In this document: positions 17,714 through 27,016 of the stretch, one piece after another
Numbering within the stretch: the first letter of the stretch is position 1
Layout of the letters: every line of letters starts with the position of its first letter
Assembly (NCBI RefSeq): GCF_900111195.1
Contig: NZ_FOGL01000006.1
Location: forward strand, 102,510 to 166,509
Reading direction: 5' to 3'
DNA: 64,000 nucleotides
Source of the DNA: Gracilibacillus ureilyticus
GTDB taxonomy: Bacteria; Bacillota; Bacilli; Bacillales; Amphibacillaceae
Program-made: the position numbers and the translations under genes
The notes under the pieces: model-generated
What the model saw: the letters and a program-made list of their open reading frames with translations, nothing else
Database searches by the model: none
What the model was told of the DNA's origin: nothing

Positions 17714-18721
17714 CTATTTAGCGGCTTTTTGCAGTTTCTGGATCATTTTTAAGGAACGTCCTGTGCCGATAGCAACAGATTCCAGTGGATTTGGAGCGAT
17801 ATGCACTGGTACCATAATTTCACTGGACAACCATTCTTGCATGCCTTGTAATAAAGCACCACCGCCTGTAATAGTTATCCCCTGGTCTACAATATCTCCA
17901 CTAAGCTCTGGCGGACAATTTTCCAGTGTATCATGGATCGCATGAAGAATTGTTTCCAACACTTCTTTGATTGCAGATTGCACTTCTGTGGAACGAATGG
18001 TAATCACCTTTGGCAAACCTGTTACAAGATCTCGGCCACGAACTTCCATTGTTTGCTCAGGGTGATCTATCAATGCATAACCAATTTCAATCTTAATATT
18101 CTCAGCAGTACTTTCTCCAATTAATACATTGTAGTTCTTTTTAATATATTGAATAATCTCTTCATCGATGTGATCACCGCCGACACGAACAGATCGACTT
18201 GTAACAACACCACCAAATGAGATTATCCCAACCTCACTCGTACCGCCACCAATATCAACAATCATACTAGCTTGTGGCTCCGAAACAGGTAAATCTGCTC
18301 CAATTGCTGCTGCGATTGGTTCTTCAATTAAATGTACTTCTTTCGCTCCAAAACTTTTGATAGCATTATCAATCGCTCTTCTTTCTACAGCAGTACTTCC
18401 TGTTGGTGTACAAACAACTACACTAGGTTTACGCATTGATAAACCTGATTTTTTGCCAACTTTTCTTAAAAAAGCTGTCAGCATTTGTGTAGTTGAATCA
18501 AAGTCTGCAATTACTCCATTTTTTAGCGGTCTGACTGGTATAATATGTCTAGGTGTTTTACCTATCATACTTTTTGCTTCATTTCCGACAGCTACAACGG
18601 CATTCGTCCGTGTGTCCAGTGCCACCACTGCCGGTTCATTTAAAATAATTCCTTTTGACTTTGTATATATTAAGATATTAGCAGTACCTAAATCTATACC
18701 GATTTCTGTATTTGAAAACAT
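17714..18721 (-). CDS. mreBH: MreB-family actin-like cell-shape protein MreBH
   Basis: This 335-residue actin homologue shows [29 protein letters not shown] at the N-terminus (phosphate 1), [16 protein letters not shown] in the middle (phosphate 2), and [36 protein letters not shown] near the end (adenosine motif). The length and the start [17 protein letters not shown] match B. subtilis MreBH rather than MreB or Mbl, and the gene stands alone, not in an mreBCD operon. MreBH guides lateral wall hydrolase LytE in B. subtilis. A good GGAGG site precedes the ATG. I did not find a convincing SigI promoter. Confidence 0.9.
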   Translation of the reverse strand: MFSNTEIGIDLGTANILIYTKSKGIILNEPAVVALDTRTNAVVAVGNEAKSMIGKTPRHIIPVRPLKNGVIADFDSTTQMLTAFLRKVGKKSGLSMRKPSVVVCTPTGSTAVERRAIDNAIKSFGAKEVHLIEEPIAAAIGADLPVSEPQASMIVDIGGGTSEVGIISFGGVVTSRSVRVGGDHIDEEIIQYIKKNYNVLIGESTAENIKIEIGYALIDHPEQTMEVRGRDLVTGLPKVITIRSTEVQSAIKEVLETILHAIHDTLENCPPELSGDIVDQGITITGGGALLQGMQEWLSSEIMVPVHIAPNPLESVAIGTGRSLKMIQKLQKAAK

Positions 18722-18935
18722 TAATAGTAACCTCCATGTTGTAGCATAATTTATCCTCTTCTATAATTGTTCTAGTTTAAAGAAGAAATTATGACCGTAC
18801 TTGGAGTGGAATTTAATGTTAGTTGTTTGTTTCTTTCATACTATTTCGACTTTATATGATAATTTTCTTATAATGTTAAATTTTTCTGAAATATCCGGTA
18901 TAATATAGATATGAGGATCAGGAAGGAGCTCGTCA

Positions 18936-19583
18936 ATGAACTATGAAATTGTTTCCTTAAATGTTGGACAGCCTCAATTACATCAGTTTGGAGGCCAGGA
19001 AATACATACCGGATTTGTCAAACGGCCTACAACTGAAGTGTGCTATTTGACAATGACCGGATTTTGCGAAGATGGACAAGCCGACCTGAAAAACCATGGC
19101 GGGGAAGAAAAAGCGTTACTAATGTACGCAGAAGACCATTATACATACTGGGAAAGTTTATATAAACTTAACTTTACTTATCCATCTTTTGGTGAGAATA
19201 TAACTGTTAAAGGATTAACGGAAAAAGACTTATATATAGGGGATATCTTCCAGCTTGGGGAAGCATTTATTCAGGTTTCCCAGCCCCGTCAGCCATGTTA
19301 TAAAATTGCCGCATATCATCAGATAAGAAACATACCTGCTGAGGTTACAAGAACTGGATTCAGTGGATATTATTTTCGAGTATTGAAGGAAGGTAAAGCT
19401 TCTTCACGTGATAAACTGATAAAGGTGGAAGAATCAGAATCGAGAGTAACACCATATGACATATTTGACTGTCTGTTTCACCAAAGGGAAAATAAAGAAA
19501 AAATGAAACAATATGTAGATATCAGTACATTATCGGCTAATGTAAAAAGTACTTTTAAGAAGAGACTGATGAAGTTAGGGTGA
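18936..19583 (+). CDS. MOSC domain-containing protein
   Basis: This 215-residue protein has a MOSC domain (about residues 30-160) with PRQPCYKIA containing the conserved cysteine that defines the molybdenum-cofactor sulfurase C-terminal fold, and GGEEKALLMYAEDHYTYWE and FGENITVKGL typical of the YiiM/YflK group. The ATG follows AAGGAG. It heads a likely operon with the DUF1992 gene (6-base gap) and the GGDEF-EAL gene (13-base gap). YiiM-type proteins act in 6-N-hydroxylaminopurine detoxification in E. coli; that role here is inference. Confidence 0.85.
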   Translation: MNYEIVSLNVGQPQLHQFGGQEIHTGFVKRPTTEVCYLTMTGFCEDGQADLKNHGGEEKALLMYAEDHYTYWESLYKLNFTYPSFGENITVKGLTEKDLYIGDIFQLGEAFIQVSQPRQPCYKIAAYHQIRNIPAEVTRTGFSGYYFRVLKEGKASSRDKLIKVEESESRVTPYDIFDCLFHQRENKEKMKQYVDISTLSANVKSTFKKRLMKLG

Positions 19584-19589
19584 GAAGTC

Positions 19590-19958
19590 TTGGACATTTT
19601 TACACAGTTAGCAGAGGAAAAAATTAAGCAAGCTATTAGGAATGGGGACTTTGACCATTTAGATGGAAAGGGAAAACCTCTTAAATCTGATCTGTTGTCA
19701 CATGTACCTGAAGATTTGAGAATGTCTTACCGTATTATGAAAAATAGTGGCTATTTACCTGAAGAAGTGGTATTAAAGAAAGAGATAGTTTCTCTGTGTG
19801 ATTTGTTAAAATTATGCCGGGATGCAGCTGAAAAGAAACAGTTAGAAAAACGATTGTCTGAGAAACAACTTAGATTTCAGATGCTTATGGAAAAACACCA
19901 GTTTAAGAAAACTTCGGGGTACAAAAAATATCAACATAAATTGAATCGTTTATTCTAG
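19590..19958 (+). CDS. DUF1992 (DnaJ-subfamily C28-like) protein
   Basis: This small cytoplasmic protein of 122 residues has the DUF1992 pattern: IKQAIRNGDFDHLDGKGKPLK near the N-terminus, then VPEDLRMSYRIMKNSGYLPEEVVLKKEI, and a charged helical tail. The start is a TTG with AGGGTGAG a few bases upstream. Despite its name in databases it lacks a J domain with HPD. It is cotranscribed with the MOSC gene; its function is unknown. Confidence 0.8.
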   Translation: MDIFTQLAEEKIKQAIRNGDFDHLDGKGKPLKSDLLSHVPEDLRMSYRIMKNSGYLPEEVVLKKEIVSLCDLLKLCRDAAEKKQLEKRLSEKQLRFQMLMEKHQFKKTSGYKKYQHKLNRLF

Positions 19959-19971
19959 AGGAGAAAATATC

Positions 19972-22089
19972 ATGATAAATGGAAAAGGTATGAAGTTAAC
20001 TTCGATAAATCATTTATTTAATAACGAGCAATTAACAGACAAATTAAATAAATTAATGAATGAAGACACTGAAACTAAAAGAGAAGTGATTCATGGAGAA
20101 ATTCAGGAACAATTCAACAGTGTAAGCAAACTGTTCCATATAATTGAACAAGTTGTTTCCTATGCTATTTTTGATAGTGAATACCGGCTGGTTTATTCAG
20201 AGAAGGATTTAAACAAACAGGCAATTTCCACTTTATTTCACTCAACAAACTCTTTTTTAAATATTACTAAGGAAGTTATTGAAAACGGAAAATGGCAAGG
20301 TAAGGTTTATCTAAATAACTCAAATAATGAGAAAACGTGGTATAACGCCCATGTTTTCCCGTTTGCGCAAAATGAAGACAAGCCGGATTTATTTGTTATG
20401 GTCCTGATGGAAGTTTCAGAAAATGAATCGATTATGGAGAAAGATGCAGGGGTAATTCAATCTAGTTATACGAAAATGCTACAAGAGGTCATGAATCTTA
20501 TCTTCAAATTAAAAAAGATAGATGGTCAAATGATTTTTACATTTATGGAAGGTAAGTTATCCCAAAAGTTAAATATTTCTAAAAATCTTAATGAAATAAT
20601 TGAGCAACTAGATCAGGATACATGCCTGCTGCTGAAAGATAAAGTAGATAGCGCATTCCATGGTGAAGAGGAAGTATTTAAGTTTCAATTTAAAGGATTA
20701 CATCTAAAAGCAATGTTATCTCCTCTACTTGAAGACGGGTTTGTTACCGAAATAGTTGGAACAGTGATTGATATTTCGTCCTTTGATTACTCTATCAAGC
20801 AAATAGAACATATAGTAAACCATGATTCGTTAACAGATTTACCAAACAGACAGAAGTTAATGAAAGACATGGAGTTATTTATACATAATGATGCGGAAAA
20901 TAAACCAAAAGCAGTAGTATTCTGTGACTTAGACAGGTTAAAAAATATCAATGATACGATAGGCCAGTTTGCAGGTGATCAGGTTATTACTATGATTGCT
21001 GAGAGAATTGATGCGATGATCCCTGATGGCAGTTATCTCTATCGTTTAGATGGGGATGAATTTGTAATAGTATTTGGCCGTCTTACAGAGGATGTGAATC
21101 ATTTAACCAAACAGATCTTGCAAAAAATAAGGCAGCCAATCGTTATTGCCAATCATGAGTTTTATATAACGGCAACAATGGGCATAAGCTATATTGAGGA
21201 ATTTGCGAATGAAGCTGAAGAATATATTAACAGAGCTAGCATTGCCCTTCATTATGGAAAGGTACATGGTGGTAACCAGGTGTATGAATACAATAAACAA
21301 ATGAGCCAAACCTATAATGAATTACTATTATTAGAATCTGATATAAGAAAAGCTTTTAAATTGAACGAATTTAAACTCGCTTATCAGCCGAAGGTAGATG
21401 TTCAAACAAATCGTATTGTTGGTGTGGAGGCGTTAATAAGATGGGAACATGGGAAAAAAGGGAAGATCCCCCCATCAACCTTCATACCGATTGCTGAAGA
21501 AATTGGTATGATACATGCAATTGGTGAATGGGTACTTTATGAAGCATGCCGCCAATTCATGCGTTGGAAAGAAGCAGGAGCGGAACCCGTAATAATTGCA
21601 GTCAATGTATCAGCGATTGAGTTGCAGCAGGCTGACTTCCTCTGTAAAGTAAAAAATGCTATTAATGAGACAGGTATGGATCCAAATTACTTAGAAATAG
21701 AAATTACAGAAAACAGTGTGATGCAAAATACAGATGCATGTATTAGAACGATGAAAGAGTTAAGGAAAATGGGTATTTCTTTATCTATTGATGACTTCGG
21801 GACAGGGTATTCGTCAATGGGTTATTTACAAAAATTCCCAATAAACTTTTTGAAAATCGATCAATCATTTATTAAAGATTTATTTACAGAGTCAGGTAGT
21901 GCGGAGATCATCAAAGCAATGATACAGTTAGGTCATACATTTGGTTTAAAAGTAGTAGCAGAAGGTGTGGAAGGTGAGCAAATTTTAAGCTTTATCCGTG
22001 ATGAAGACTGTGATTATTATCAGGGGTATTTTTACAGTAAGCCGCTGGATGCCAATGAAATAGGCATGAAACTAAACAGTTTACACTAA
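19972..22089 (+). CDS. GGDEF-EAL domain protein (cyclic-di-GMP turnover)
   Basis: This 705-residue cytoplasmic protein has an N-terminal region of about 280 residues without membrane segments (probably PAS-like, with WYNAHVFPFAQ and LLEDGFVTEIVGTVIDIS). A GGDEF domain follows from HDSLTDLPNRQKL, but its active-site loop reads RLDGDEF, so the first glycine of GGDEF is Asp. The EAL domain is complete (EALIRWEH, NVSAIEL, EITENSV, DDFGTGYSSMGYL, LKIDQSFI, AEGVEGE, YYQGYFYSKPL). The protein is therefore probably an active c-di-GMP phosphodiesterase with a doubtful or regulatory cyclase. An AGAGGAG site precedes the ATG. It is third in a likely operon with the MOSC and DUF1992 genes. Confidence 0.9.
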   Translation: MINGKGMKLTSINHLFNNEQLTDKLNKLMNEDTETKREVIHGEIQEQFNSVSKLFHIIEQVVSYAIFDSEYRLVYSEKDLNKQAISTLFHSTNSFLNITKEVIENGKWQGKVYLNNSNNEKTWYNAHVFPFAQNEDKPDLFVMVLMEVSENESIMEKDAGVIQSSYTKMLQEVMNLIFKLKKIDGQMIFTFMEGKLSQKLNISKNLNEIIEQLDQDTCLLLKDKVDSAFHGEEEVFKFQFKGLHLKAMLSPLLEDGFVTEIVGTVIDISSFDYSIKQIEHIVNHDSLTDLPNRQKLMKDMELFIHNDAENKPKAVVFCDLDRLKNINDTIGQFAGDQVITMIAERIDAMIPDGSYLYRLDGDEFVIVFGRLTEDVNHLTKQILQKIRQPIVIANHEFYITATMGISYIEEFANEAEEYINRASIALHYGKVHGGNQVYEYNKQMSQTYNELLLLESDIRKAFKLNEFKLAYQPKVDVQTNRIVGVEALIRWEHGKKGKIPPSTFIPIAEEIGMIHAIGEWVLYEACRQFMRWKEAGAEPVIIAVNVSAIELQQADFLCKVKNAINETGMDPNYLEIEITENSVMQNTDACIRTMKELRKMGISLSIDDFGTGYSSMGYLQKFPINFLKIDQSFIKDLFTESGSAEIIKAMIQLGHTFGLKVVAEGVEGEQILSFIRDEDCDYYQGYFYSKPLDANEIGMKLNSLH

Positions 22090-22144
22090 CGAAACGTGCA
22101 AATTATGAATATTAGGATTAACCAGAAGGAATAGGTGGTAGTAT

Positions 22145-22609
22145 ATGATTAAAGTATTATTTGTATGCTTAGGGAATATTTGTCGCTCCCCAATGGCAGA
22201 AGCAGTGTTTCGACAAATTATACACAGAGAAGGGATGGAAGATCAATTTTATATTGATTCAGCTGGAATGGGTGATTGGCACATTGGGAAACCTCCGCAC
22301 CATGGAACACGCGCAAAGTTAGATGAAATGAATATCTCTTATAAAGGACAAAAAGCGAGGCAGATTGAATTAAAGGACTTAAATGAGTTTGATTACATTA
22401 TTGCTATGGACGAACAGAATATGAATGATTTATCTAGTTTAGGGAAACATTCAGAAAATACCGTGGTTAAAAAATTAATGGATTTTGTTAAAGATGCAAA
22501 AGAAAAGGATGTTCCCGATCCGTATTTTACGAAGAATTTTGATTACACATACGAACTAGTAAAAGAAGGATGCGAACAATTATATTCATTTATATTAAAA
22601 AAACAGTAA
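22145..22609 (+). CDS. yfkJ: Low-molecular-weight protein-tyrosine phosphatase
   Basis: This 154-residue enzyme has the P-loop CLGNICRSP at residues 8-16 (nucleophile Cys8, Arg14, Ser15) and the general-acid loop VPDPYF near residue 121. It hydrolyses phosphotyrosine in proteins. The size and the following two genes match B. subtilis yfkJ-yfkI-yfkH, whose phosphatase was linked to ethanol stress resistance. An AGGTGG site precedes the ATG. Confidence 0.92.
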   Translation: MIKVLFVCLGNICRSPMAEAVFRQIIHREGMEDQFYIDSAGMGDWHIGKPPHHGTRAKLDEMNISYKGQKARQIELKDLNEFDYIIAMDEQNMNDLSSLGKHSENTVVKKLMDFVKDAKEKDVPDPYFTKNFDYTYELVKEGCEQLYSFILKKQ

Positions 22610-22640
22610 CATAGCAGTGAAAAGAAGGGGTGGATAATCA

Positions 22641-22913
22641 ATGGGTAAACAACTGTTAATAAAAGGAATGATAGCAGGAGCGGTAGTAGGTGGATTATTA
22701 ACACTTTTCGATCGCGATACAAGGAGTTTTGTGAATAAAAAGTGCCTCCAATCTAAAGATAATTTGAAGTATTATGCTAAGCATCCCGCTGATTTTGTCC
22801 ATCAGATAAATGAAAATTATCAAAAATGTTCTAAACAGCTAACTAGCGGATTATCAACAGCAATGGATATGCTCCAGCAATTAGAAGATGTGACCAGGAA
22901 TAAAGAAAAATGA
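22641..22913 (+). CDS. yfkI: YtxH-like small protein, YfkI position
   Basis: This 90-residue protein opens with a glycine-rich hydrophobic stretch (LIKGMIAGAVVGGLLTLFD, residues 5-23) followed by a charged helical tail, resembling YtxH-type gas-vesicle-like or membrane-associated stress proteins. It lies between the phosphatase and the YihY-family gene exactly where B. subtilis has yfkI, and its end overlaps yfkH by 4 bases. Its function is unknown. Confidence 0.75.
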   Translation: MGKQLLIKGMIAGAVVGGLLTLFDRDTRSFVNKKCLQSKDNLKYYAKHPADFVHQINENYQKCSKQLTSGLSTAMDMLQQLEDVTRNKEK

Positions 22914-23752
22914 AAAAGCAGAAATGGCTGGATAATCCGTTCATTGTATTCCTGAAGCAATTATTTAAAAGAATTAATGATGATGATGTTCCAGGCCTTG
23001 CTGCACAATTATCCTATTTCTTTCTATTGTCTTTATTCCCTTTCATGATCTTTCTCGTAACATTGATTGGATACCTGCCATATAGTGATATTGATGTAAT
23101 CAATTTTATTTCTAACTATGCACCAGAGGAAATTAACAAATTGCTGAATGACAACATTACTCAGGTAATGAATAACCGTAACGGCGGTTTGTTATCTGTC
23201 GGGATAATTGGTACACTCTGGTCCGCATCAAACGGGGTTAATGCCTTAATGCGCGCATTTAATGAGGCGTATAATATCGACGAAGAGAGATCATTTATCG
23301 TAGTGCGCGGGATTTCTATTATTTTAACAATTGCAATGGTATTTGTTATTTTAATTGCATTCGCGCTTCCGGTGTTTGGGCGTATGATAGGGGAGTATAT
23401 CTTCTCGTTCGTCGGTCTGTCCGATGACTTTATTTCCCTGTGGGAGACCTTGAGATGGGTTATTTCATCTGTCATCTTTTTCATCGTTTTAACTGCATTA
23501 TATTTACTAGCTCCAAGTAAACGTGTAAAATTTAAACATGTCGTAATAGGTGCGGTTTTTTCAACGATTTGCTGGCAGTTAACATCATTAGCATTCTCTT
23601 ATTATGTATCATCAATTGGTAATTATTCTGCAACATATGGCAGTCTTGGTGGTGTAATTATTTTAATGCTATGGTTCTATTTATCAGCAATGGTTATTAT
23701 AGCTGGTGGAGAGATCAATGCGCTTTACGAGAAAAAGAAACTTGCAAAATAA
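22910..23752 (+). CDS. yfkH: YihY/BrkB-family inner membrane protein YfkH
   Basis: This 280-residue protein has six hydrophobic segments and the family opening DDVPGLAAQLSYFFLLSLFPFMIFLVTLIGYLP; RSFIVVRGISI and the C-terminal YGSLGGVIILMLWFYLSAMVIIAGGEINA are also typical (PF03631). The family was once mis-annotated as ribonuclease BN; transport is suspected. ATGA overlap with yfkI implies coupled translation. It is the last gene of the yfkJIH unit. Confidence 0.9.
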   Translation: MKKQKWLDNPFIVFLKQLFKRINDDDVPGLAAQLSYFFLLSLFPFMIFLVTLIGYLPYSDIDVINFISNYAPEEINKLLNDNITQVMNNRNGGLLSVGIIGTLWSASNGVNALMRAFNEAYNIDEERSFIVVRGISIILTIAMVFVILIAFALPVFGRMIGEYIFSFVGLSDDFISLWETLRWVISSVIFFIVLTALYLLAPSKRVKFKHVVIGAVFSTICWQLTSLAFSYYVSSIGNYSATYGSLGGVIILMLWFYLSAMVIIAGGEINALYEKKKLAK

Positions 23753-23760
23753 TATGAAGA

Positions 23761-23799
23761 TAACAGGACACAGATGCAATTGACATCTGTGTCCTGTTA
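23761..23799. terminator. 16-bp hairpin between yfkH and zosA
   Basis: TAACAGGACACAGATG (23761-23776) pairs perfectly with 23784-23799 around a 7-nt loop. It lies between converging genes. There is no strong T run on either strand, so it may act as a processing or mRNA-end structure as much as an intrinsic terminator. Confidence 0.65.
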
Positions 23800-23857
23800 G
23801 TTTAAGTGAATCTCACATCACAACTTAGGAAAACTATCATTTATAAAATCTCATCAT

Positions 23858-25795
23858 TTAGTTGCGCAATAATCTTAATCCATTAAGAATCACAGCGATA
23901 GTACTTCCTTCGTGTCCGATGACACCCAATGGTAAGTCAATAACCTGCATAAAGTTAGAAGCAATTAAACCTGAAATGATAATAATAGAAAAGATAATAT
24001 TCTGCTTTATAATCCGGTTCATTTTACGAGATATTTTCACGGCATCCACAATCTTAAGGAGATCATTTTTTACCAATACGATATCTGAAGTTTCCAATGC
24101 AACATCCGTACCTGCCCCCATAGCAATTCCGATATCAGCTGTAGCTAATGCAGGAGCATCGTTAATACCATCACCTATCATTGCAGTTGTATTGGAAGAG
24201 TGGGACAGTTTCTTGATTTCTTTCACCTTGTCAGCTGGTAAGCAATTTGCTTTATAATAATCTATCCCGATTTTAGAAGTAACAGACATTGCGGTGTCCT
24301 CATTATCACCAGTTAACATAACCGTTTTAATACCTAAATCGTTAAGAGCATCTATTGCTCGAATCGCGTCATCTCTTATTGGATCTTCCAAGGCAAATAA
24401 TGCACAAATTTCTCTATTTTTAGCAACATAGACTACTGTTTTACCCTGCACTTTAGCTTGGCAGTTGGGAAATGTGTGTAAAAAATGCTCTGCTTTTTCT
24501 TTGCCGATTAATTCAGCATTTCCTATCTGCCAAAAGTTCTGATCATCATTTGCTTCCATTCCTTTGCCTTCAATATGAACCATTTTCCGGATATCGGGAG
24601 TATACATGGTATTCTCATTTTTACACCAGGTGGTTAATGCTGTTGCTAATGGATGGTTTGATTGATTCTCCATCTCGCTGACAACTGAAATTAACTCTTC
24701 CCTGTCTGTATATGGCAGGATGAAAACATCAGTGATAGCAGGTTTTCCCTTTGTTAATGTCCCTGTTTTATCGAAGGCTGCCACTTCGATTTTTCCTAGT
24801 GCTTCAACATGTACCCCACCTTTAAAAAGTACACCTTTTCTTGCGCTATTTGAAATGGCTGACAATGTTGCTGGCATAATAGAAGCAACTAAAGCACATG
24901 GGGATGCGACTACTAATAATATCATTGCCCTGTAAATAGTATCCTGCCATGACCAGCCAAACAGGAAGTGTGGCAGAAACATCATCATCCCGACAGTTAC
25001 CAGTACAACTTTCACATAGGTACTTTCGAATTTCTCAATAAAAGCTTGAGAGGGTGATTTTTCACTTTGGGCTTGTTGAACAAGGTGAATAATTTTTTGA
25101 AATAATGTTTCATTTGCCAACTCATTGATTTCCACAGTAATACTGCCATTTAAATTAATCGTTCCAGCGAAAACTTGCTGATTTATTGATTTGCCTATTG
25201 GCATCGATTCCCCTGTTAGTGTACTCTCATCAATTGATGTGCGCCCATGCCGTATAATTCCGTCTGCCGGAATCCTTTCCCCAGCTTTTATAAATATTTG
25301 GTCACCGATTTTAAGGTCTAAAACGTGCACAGTTTTGGATCCGTCCGGTGAAATAAGCAGTGCTGTTTCTGGCTGCAGTTCCATCAGTGATTTTAATTCT
25401 TTTTGGCTGTTTTCTTCTGTGTAACTTTCAAGGGCTCCTGATAAAGCAAATATGAAAATTAGAATAGCTCCCTCAGTCCAGTATCCAATAGAAGCAGCAC
25501 CAATAGCAGCGATAATCATCAGGAGTTCAACGTTTAAGGTGTGATCTCGCATTGTCTCGGTAATACCTTCTTTTGCTTTAGCGAATCCCCCGATCAAGAA
25601 AGCACTGATTAATACGGTGTAAAAAACCCAATCATTCACTTTATCGTGTAAAAGCCATGAAATGAGGATTAAGATCCCGCTGAATATTGCGGCAATTAGC
25701 TCACGGTGTTTAGTTAAAGTTATGATTATTTCCTTTCTGCTTTTTCTGGACTTAAATGGCATATTGTTTATAATCATTCTAATATAATTACTCAT
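23858..25795 (-). CDS. zosA: Heavy-metal P1B-type ATPase, ZosA-like zinc transporter
   Basis: This 645-residue P-type ATPase lacks an N-terminal CxxC metal-binding domain. The transport motif is ASPCALVASIMPATLSAISN (SPC in TM6), phosphorylation is at DKTGTLTKG, the HP motif is NQSNHPLATAL, and the nucleotide-domain hinge is MLTGDNEDTA...MIGDGINDAPAL. The SPCALVASIMPA segment and overall length match B. subtilis ZosA (YkvW), a PerR-controlled zinc uptake ATPase induced by peroxide. AAGGAGG precedes the ATG. Two Fur-family boxes lie just upstream (25848-25887), supporting metal or peroxide control. A cadmium/cobalt exporter is the alternative reading. Confidence 0.85.
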   Translation of the reverse strand: MSNYIRMIINNMPFKSRKSRKEIIITLTKHRELIAAIFSGILILISWLLHDKVNDWVFYTVLISAFLIGGFAKAKEGITETMRDHTLNVELLMIIAAIGAASIGYWTEGAILIFIFALSGALESYTEENSQKELKSLMELQPETALLISPDGSKTVHVLDLKIGDQIFIKAGERIPADGIIRHGRTSIDESTLTGESMPIGKSINQQVFAGTINLNGSITVEINELANETLFQKIIHLVQQAQSEKSPSQAFIEKFESTYVKVVLVTVGMMMFLPHFLFGWSWQDTIYRAMILLVVASPCALVASIMPATLSAISNSARKGVLFKGGVHVEALGKIEVAAFDKTGTLTKGKPAITDVFILPYTDREELISVVSEMENQSNHPLATALTTWCKNENTMYTPDIRKMVHIEGKGMEANDDQNFWQIGNAELIGKEKAEHFLHTFPNCQAKVQGKTVVYVAKNREICALFALEDPIRDDAIRAIDALNDLGIKTVMLTGDNEDTAMSVTSKIGIDYYKANCLPADKVKEIKKLSHSSNTTAMIGDGINDAPALATADIGIAMGAGTDVALETSDIVLVKNDLLKIVDAVKISRKMNRIIKQNIIFSIIIISGLIASNFMQVIDLPLGVIGHEGSTIAVILNGLRLLRN

Positions 25796-25847
25796 TATTC
25801 ATCCTCCTTATAGTTTATTGAGAACCAATATCAAAGAATTGGGCTGT

Positions 25848-25867
25848 TGATAATAATAATCATTTTC
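25848..25867. promoter_or_regulatory. Fur-family box upstream of zosA
   Basis: GATAATAATAATCATTTTC (25849-25867) matches the 19-bp Fur box GATAATGATAATCATTATC at 17 positions. Read as a 7-1-7 operator (25848-25862) it matches TGATAAT-N-ATTATCA with one mismatch. Fur, Zur or PerR could bind; sequence alone does not decide. Confidence 0.6.
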
Positions 25868-25872
25868 GTTAT

Positions 25873-25887
25873 TAATAATTATTATAA
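25873..25887 (-). promoter_or_regulatory. PerR-type box upstream of zosA
   Basis: On the minus strand TTATAATAATTATTA matches the Per box TTATAATNATTATAA at all but one position. It lies about 80 bases before the zosA start, as expected for PerR control. The remainder of the 25796-26099 gap is AT-rich and holds the substrate-binding gene's upstream region with no clear further motif. Confidence 0.65.
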
Positions 25888-26099
25888 ACTAATAATTAAT
25901 TTAATTATAAGTGTTTCAGGTGAAAAGTCAACATGGGCAGATAGGAATTTCTTTTCCGTTTTGTTAAAGGAAGAAACAAGTATTATAACAGGGTAGGTAA
26001 ATATATAGTTACAGAATCCAAAAAGGTTGAAAAGCAAAGGATAAACTGTTATCTTTTATTTGTTAGAATATATATAACAATTTAAAGGGGTGGACAGTT

Positions 26100-27002
26100 T
26101 TGAAAAAAATATTTTTAATTTTCATATTCTTGCTTACAGGTTTGTTAGTGGCATGTGGAACAGCAAACGAAGAAAGTAAAAATACGGAGGATAACAAAGC
26201 AAACTCAGAAAGCTCAGACGAAAATACATCTGAGAATGTTGATAAGAAATGGAAGGAAATTGAGGACAGAGGTGAGCTTATTGTTGGTACTTCCGGCACA
26301 TTAATCGGAGCCTCCACCTATAAAGAAGGTACAGAAGAATTGACCGGCTATGATGTGGAGATAATGAAAGAGGTTGCTAAAAGATTAGGGCTGGAAGTGA
26401 AATTTGAAATTATGGGCATTGACAGTATGCTCCCAGCTATTCAGAGCGGAAGGATTGATGTCGCAGCAAATGACATTGAAGCAACAGACAACCGGAAAGA
26501 ACAGTTTATCTTTTCGGATCCCTATAAGTATTCGTACACCACAATGGTTGTAAGAAAAGACGATTATTCCGGCATAAACAGTTTAGAAGATTTAGAAGGA
26601 AAACGAGCTGGTGGAGGAGCAACAACTATTTACAGTCAAATAGCTGAACATTTTGGTGCGGAAGTTGTTACATATGGAAATGCTCCAAATGAAGCATACT
26701 TAAGAGATGTCGATAATGGTAATACTGACGTCATTGTGAATGACTATTATCTGTCGAAATTCGGTGTCGCTGCTTTTCCGGAATTTAATATTATGTTACA
26801 TCCTGAATTGAAATTCCATCCAACAGAACAAGCTGCAGTTATGGCTAAAGATGCGACTGTTTTGCAGACGAAAATTAATGAAAAGCTTGCTGAAATGCGT
26901 GAAGATGGTACATTGTCTGAACTGGCAATTGAATTTTATCAAGAAGATGCTTCTCAAAAACCCGAAGAGGAAATTGAGGAGATTGAAGGTCTTGATTTAT
27001 AA
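26100..27002 (+). CDS. Amino-acid ABC transporter substrate-binding lipoprotein
   Basis: This 300-residue lipoprotein has a signal peptide ending in lipobox LLVAC (Cys19), an acidic linker, then a family-3 solute-binding domain (GELIVGTSGTLIGASTYKEGTEELTGYDVEIMKEVAKRLGLEVKFEIMGIDSMLPAIQSGRIDVAANDI). The pattern is closest to cystine/polar amino-acid binders such as TcyA. The start is a TTG preceded by AAGGGGTGG. It is followed after 14 bases by a permease, but no ATPase gene follows, so the transporter must borrow a nucleotide-binding subunit encoded elsewhere. Confidence 0.88.
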   Translation: MKKIFLIFIFLLTGLLVACGTANEESKNTEDNKANSESSDENTSENVDKKWKEIEDRGELIVGTSGTLIGASTYKEGTEELTGYDVEIMKEVAKRLGLEVKFEIMGIDSMLPAIQSGRIDVAANDIEATDNRKEQFIFSDPYKYSYTTMVVRKDDYSGINSLEDLEGKRAGGGATTIYSQIAEHFGAEVVTYGNAPNEAYLRDVDNGNTDVIVNDYYLSKFGVAAFPEFNIMLHPELKFHPTEQAAVMAKDATVLQTKINEKLAEMREDGTLSELAIEFYQEDASQKPEEEIEEIEGLDL

Positions 27003-27016
27003 GGTGTGAGATACCG

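Noticed and set aside
18722-18935. SigI promoter for mreBH
   Set aside because: I found no convincing ACCCCC-type -35 with CGAA-type -10 on the minus strand.
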